Assembly (NCBI RefSeq): GCF_034008315.1
Contig: NZ_CP125377.1
Location: forward strand, 3,856,001-3,920,000
Source: Pseudomonas sp. P8_241
GTDB taxonomy: Bacteria; Pseudomonadota; Gammaproteobacteria; Pseudomonadales; Pseudomonadaceae
Reading direction: 5' to 3'
Length of the DNA stretch: 64,000 nt
The notes under the pieces are model-generated. The model was given only the letters and a program-made list of their open reading frames with translations. It made no database searches and had not been told where the DNA came from. Numbering within the stretch: the first letter of the stretch is position 1; each line of letters starts with the position of its first letter. Positions 63,306 through 64,000 of the stretch are shown in pieces. The position numbers and the translations under genes were made by a program.

Positions 63306-63378
63306 AAAAGATCGCAGCCTGCGGCAGCTCCTACGGATGATTCGATCCTGTAGGAGCTGCCGCAGGCTGCGATCTCTT
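63306..63378. repeat. REPIN, GTAGGAGCTGCCGCAGGCTGCGATC type
   Basis: Facing arms aaaagatcgcagcctgcggc... (63306-63334) and gtaggagctgccgcaggctg... (63350-63378), loop about 15 bases. Third copy of this family in the window, just downstream of the serine transporter. Confidence 0.92.
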
Positions 63379-63388
63379 GACCTTTAAA

Positions 63389-64000
63389 TCAGGCGGTCAG
63401 CGAGTAGATCAACGCCGTGATTGCCACCAGGCCCACCGCCGTCACGAAGACGTTGGACGCCTGACCGCGATAACGCGCCATCGCCGGCACCTTGCGGATC
63501 GCGTACATCGGCATCAGGAACAGGATCGCCGCGATAATCGGGCCACCCAGTGTCTCGATCATGCCGAGGATGCTCGGATTCAGCGTGGCAATGATCCAGC
63601 ACACCACCAGCATGAATGCCGCAGTCATGCGGTCCAGGGCCTTGGCCGACGGACGCTTGCCGCTCTTGACGATCAAGCCCTTGGGGCCTTCACTGGCGCC
63701 GATGCTTCGTTCCCCTGGGAACGACTTGGAAGTGGCTACGGGTGCAGTAGCGGCGCCGCAAAGGCGATGGTCGGATTGCTGAAGTGGTTGGCCAGGTACG
63801 ACAGGATCGACAGATTCTGGTCCTTCGCTTCAGCCAGTTGTGCCGGCGACAGGGTCAGCACGCAGCTGAAGACGAAGAAAAACACCATCACCACCATCAA
63901 CAGGTGGGCGCGGGACAGGATTTGCGAGCTGCGCTCCTCGGCGTGTTCGCCATAACGACGCTTCTGGTCCACCGCGAACGCCGAAATGATCGGCGAGTGG
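63389..64000 (-). pseudogene. sdaC: Frame-broken serine transporter (SdaC/HAAAP family), 5' end outside window
   Basis: The visible part reads from the right edge HSPIISAFAVDQKRRYGEHAEERSS and SCVLTLSPAQLAEAKDQNLSILSYLANHF, as in E. coli SdaC. At about 63735-63700 the frame is lost: after FAAPLLHP a stop codon appears, and the sequence resumes in another frame as GASEG.KGLIVKSG, then RMTAAFMLVVCWIIATLNP and GLVAITALIYSLTA to TAG/TAA-type stop at 63389. The change involves several bases over about 50, not just one indel. It may be a real mutation or a sequencing error. Confidence 0.82.

Noticed and set aside
1..64000. CRISPR arrays, integrases, insertion sequences or rRNA genes
   Set aside because: No regularly spaced direct repeats, no transposase or integrase coding sequence and no rRNA segments were seen on either strand.

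Overview
The window is chromosomal DNA of a Pseudomonas, most likely from the P. fluorescens group. The evidence is protein similarity, high GC, abundant REP/REPIN repeats (GTAGGAGC..., GAGCAAGCTTGCTCGCGATG..., TGTGGCGAGGGGGCTTGCCCCC...) and two recalled blocks of P. aeruginosa gene order: pepN - DUF2797 - DUF1315 - rhomboid - phosphatase - nadK - DUF1853, and ldcA - dnaQ - rnhA - methyltransferase - gloB - mltD - yej/npp ABC transporter - fabI. I see no phage, integron, CRISPR array, tRNA or rRNA.

Layout. 1-3182: the 3' part of a very large protein resembling the Pseudomonas dermonecrotic-toxin/DUF6543 family. 3237-6702: an RND/MMPL-type exporter and an exported YCF48-like protein. 6703-7686: a mosaic of non-coding repeats. 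7687-15269: the pepN-nadK cluster and DUF1853. 15359-17732: an ArsB-like transporter, an FMN reductase and a 75-residue protein. 17821-21564: a LysR regulator, a GNAT acetyltransferase and a lysine/arginine/ornithine decarboxylase. 21777-34818: DNA maintenance genes, gloB, mltD, a five-gene oligopeptide ABC operon and fabI. 35053-39462: a VOC protein, a catalytically dead GGDEF protein and a Tat-exported molybdenum hydroxylase operon with its own c-type cytochrome. 39634-41036: nnrS and ppyR under what looks like a nitric-oxide-responsive sigma-54 promoter. 41318-45401: fecI, fecR and a signalling TonB receptor. 45490-50589: a PhnB-like protein, an AraC regulator, two LysE exporters, a MocR regulator and an EamA exporter. 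50772-53091: three adjacent decayed genes (ada, alkA and a PaaI thioesterase). 53143-55989: a GFA protein and a second TonB receptor, paralogous to the first but without a signalling domain. 56119-64000: miaE, an Anr-controlled universal stress protein, DUF1289, acnB with a structured leader, a SulP permease and a frame-broken serine transporter cut by the window edge.

The most interesting signals are regulatory. (1) Both TonB receptors, 8 kb apart, carry the same block of about 48 bp just upstream, which suggests that one FecI-type sigma factor controls both. (2) The ppyR-nnrS operon has a perfect GTCA-N3-TGAC site and a -24 element, the arrangement expected for a NorR/FhpR-type NO sensor. 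(3) The universal stress gene has a perfect Anr box at the class II distance from a TATAGT -10 box. (4) A 140-bp element closed by a 17-bp inverted repeat lies before acnB. (5) Three neighbouring genes, two of them for alkylation repair, are broken together, which is either real decay or a poor patch of sequence. All family names come from reading the protein sequences by eye; no database search was run.
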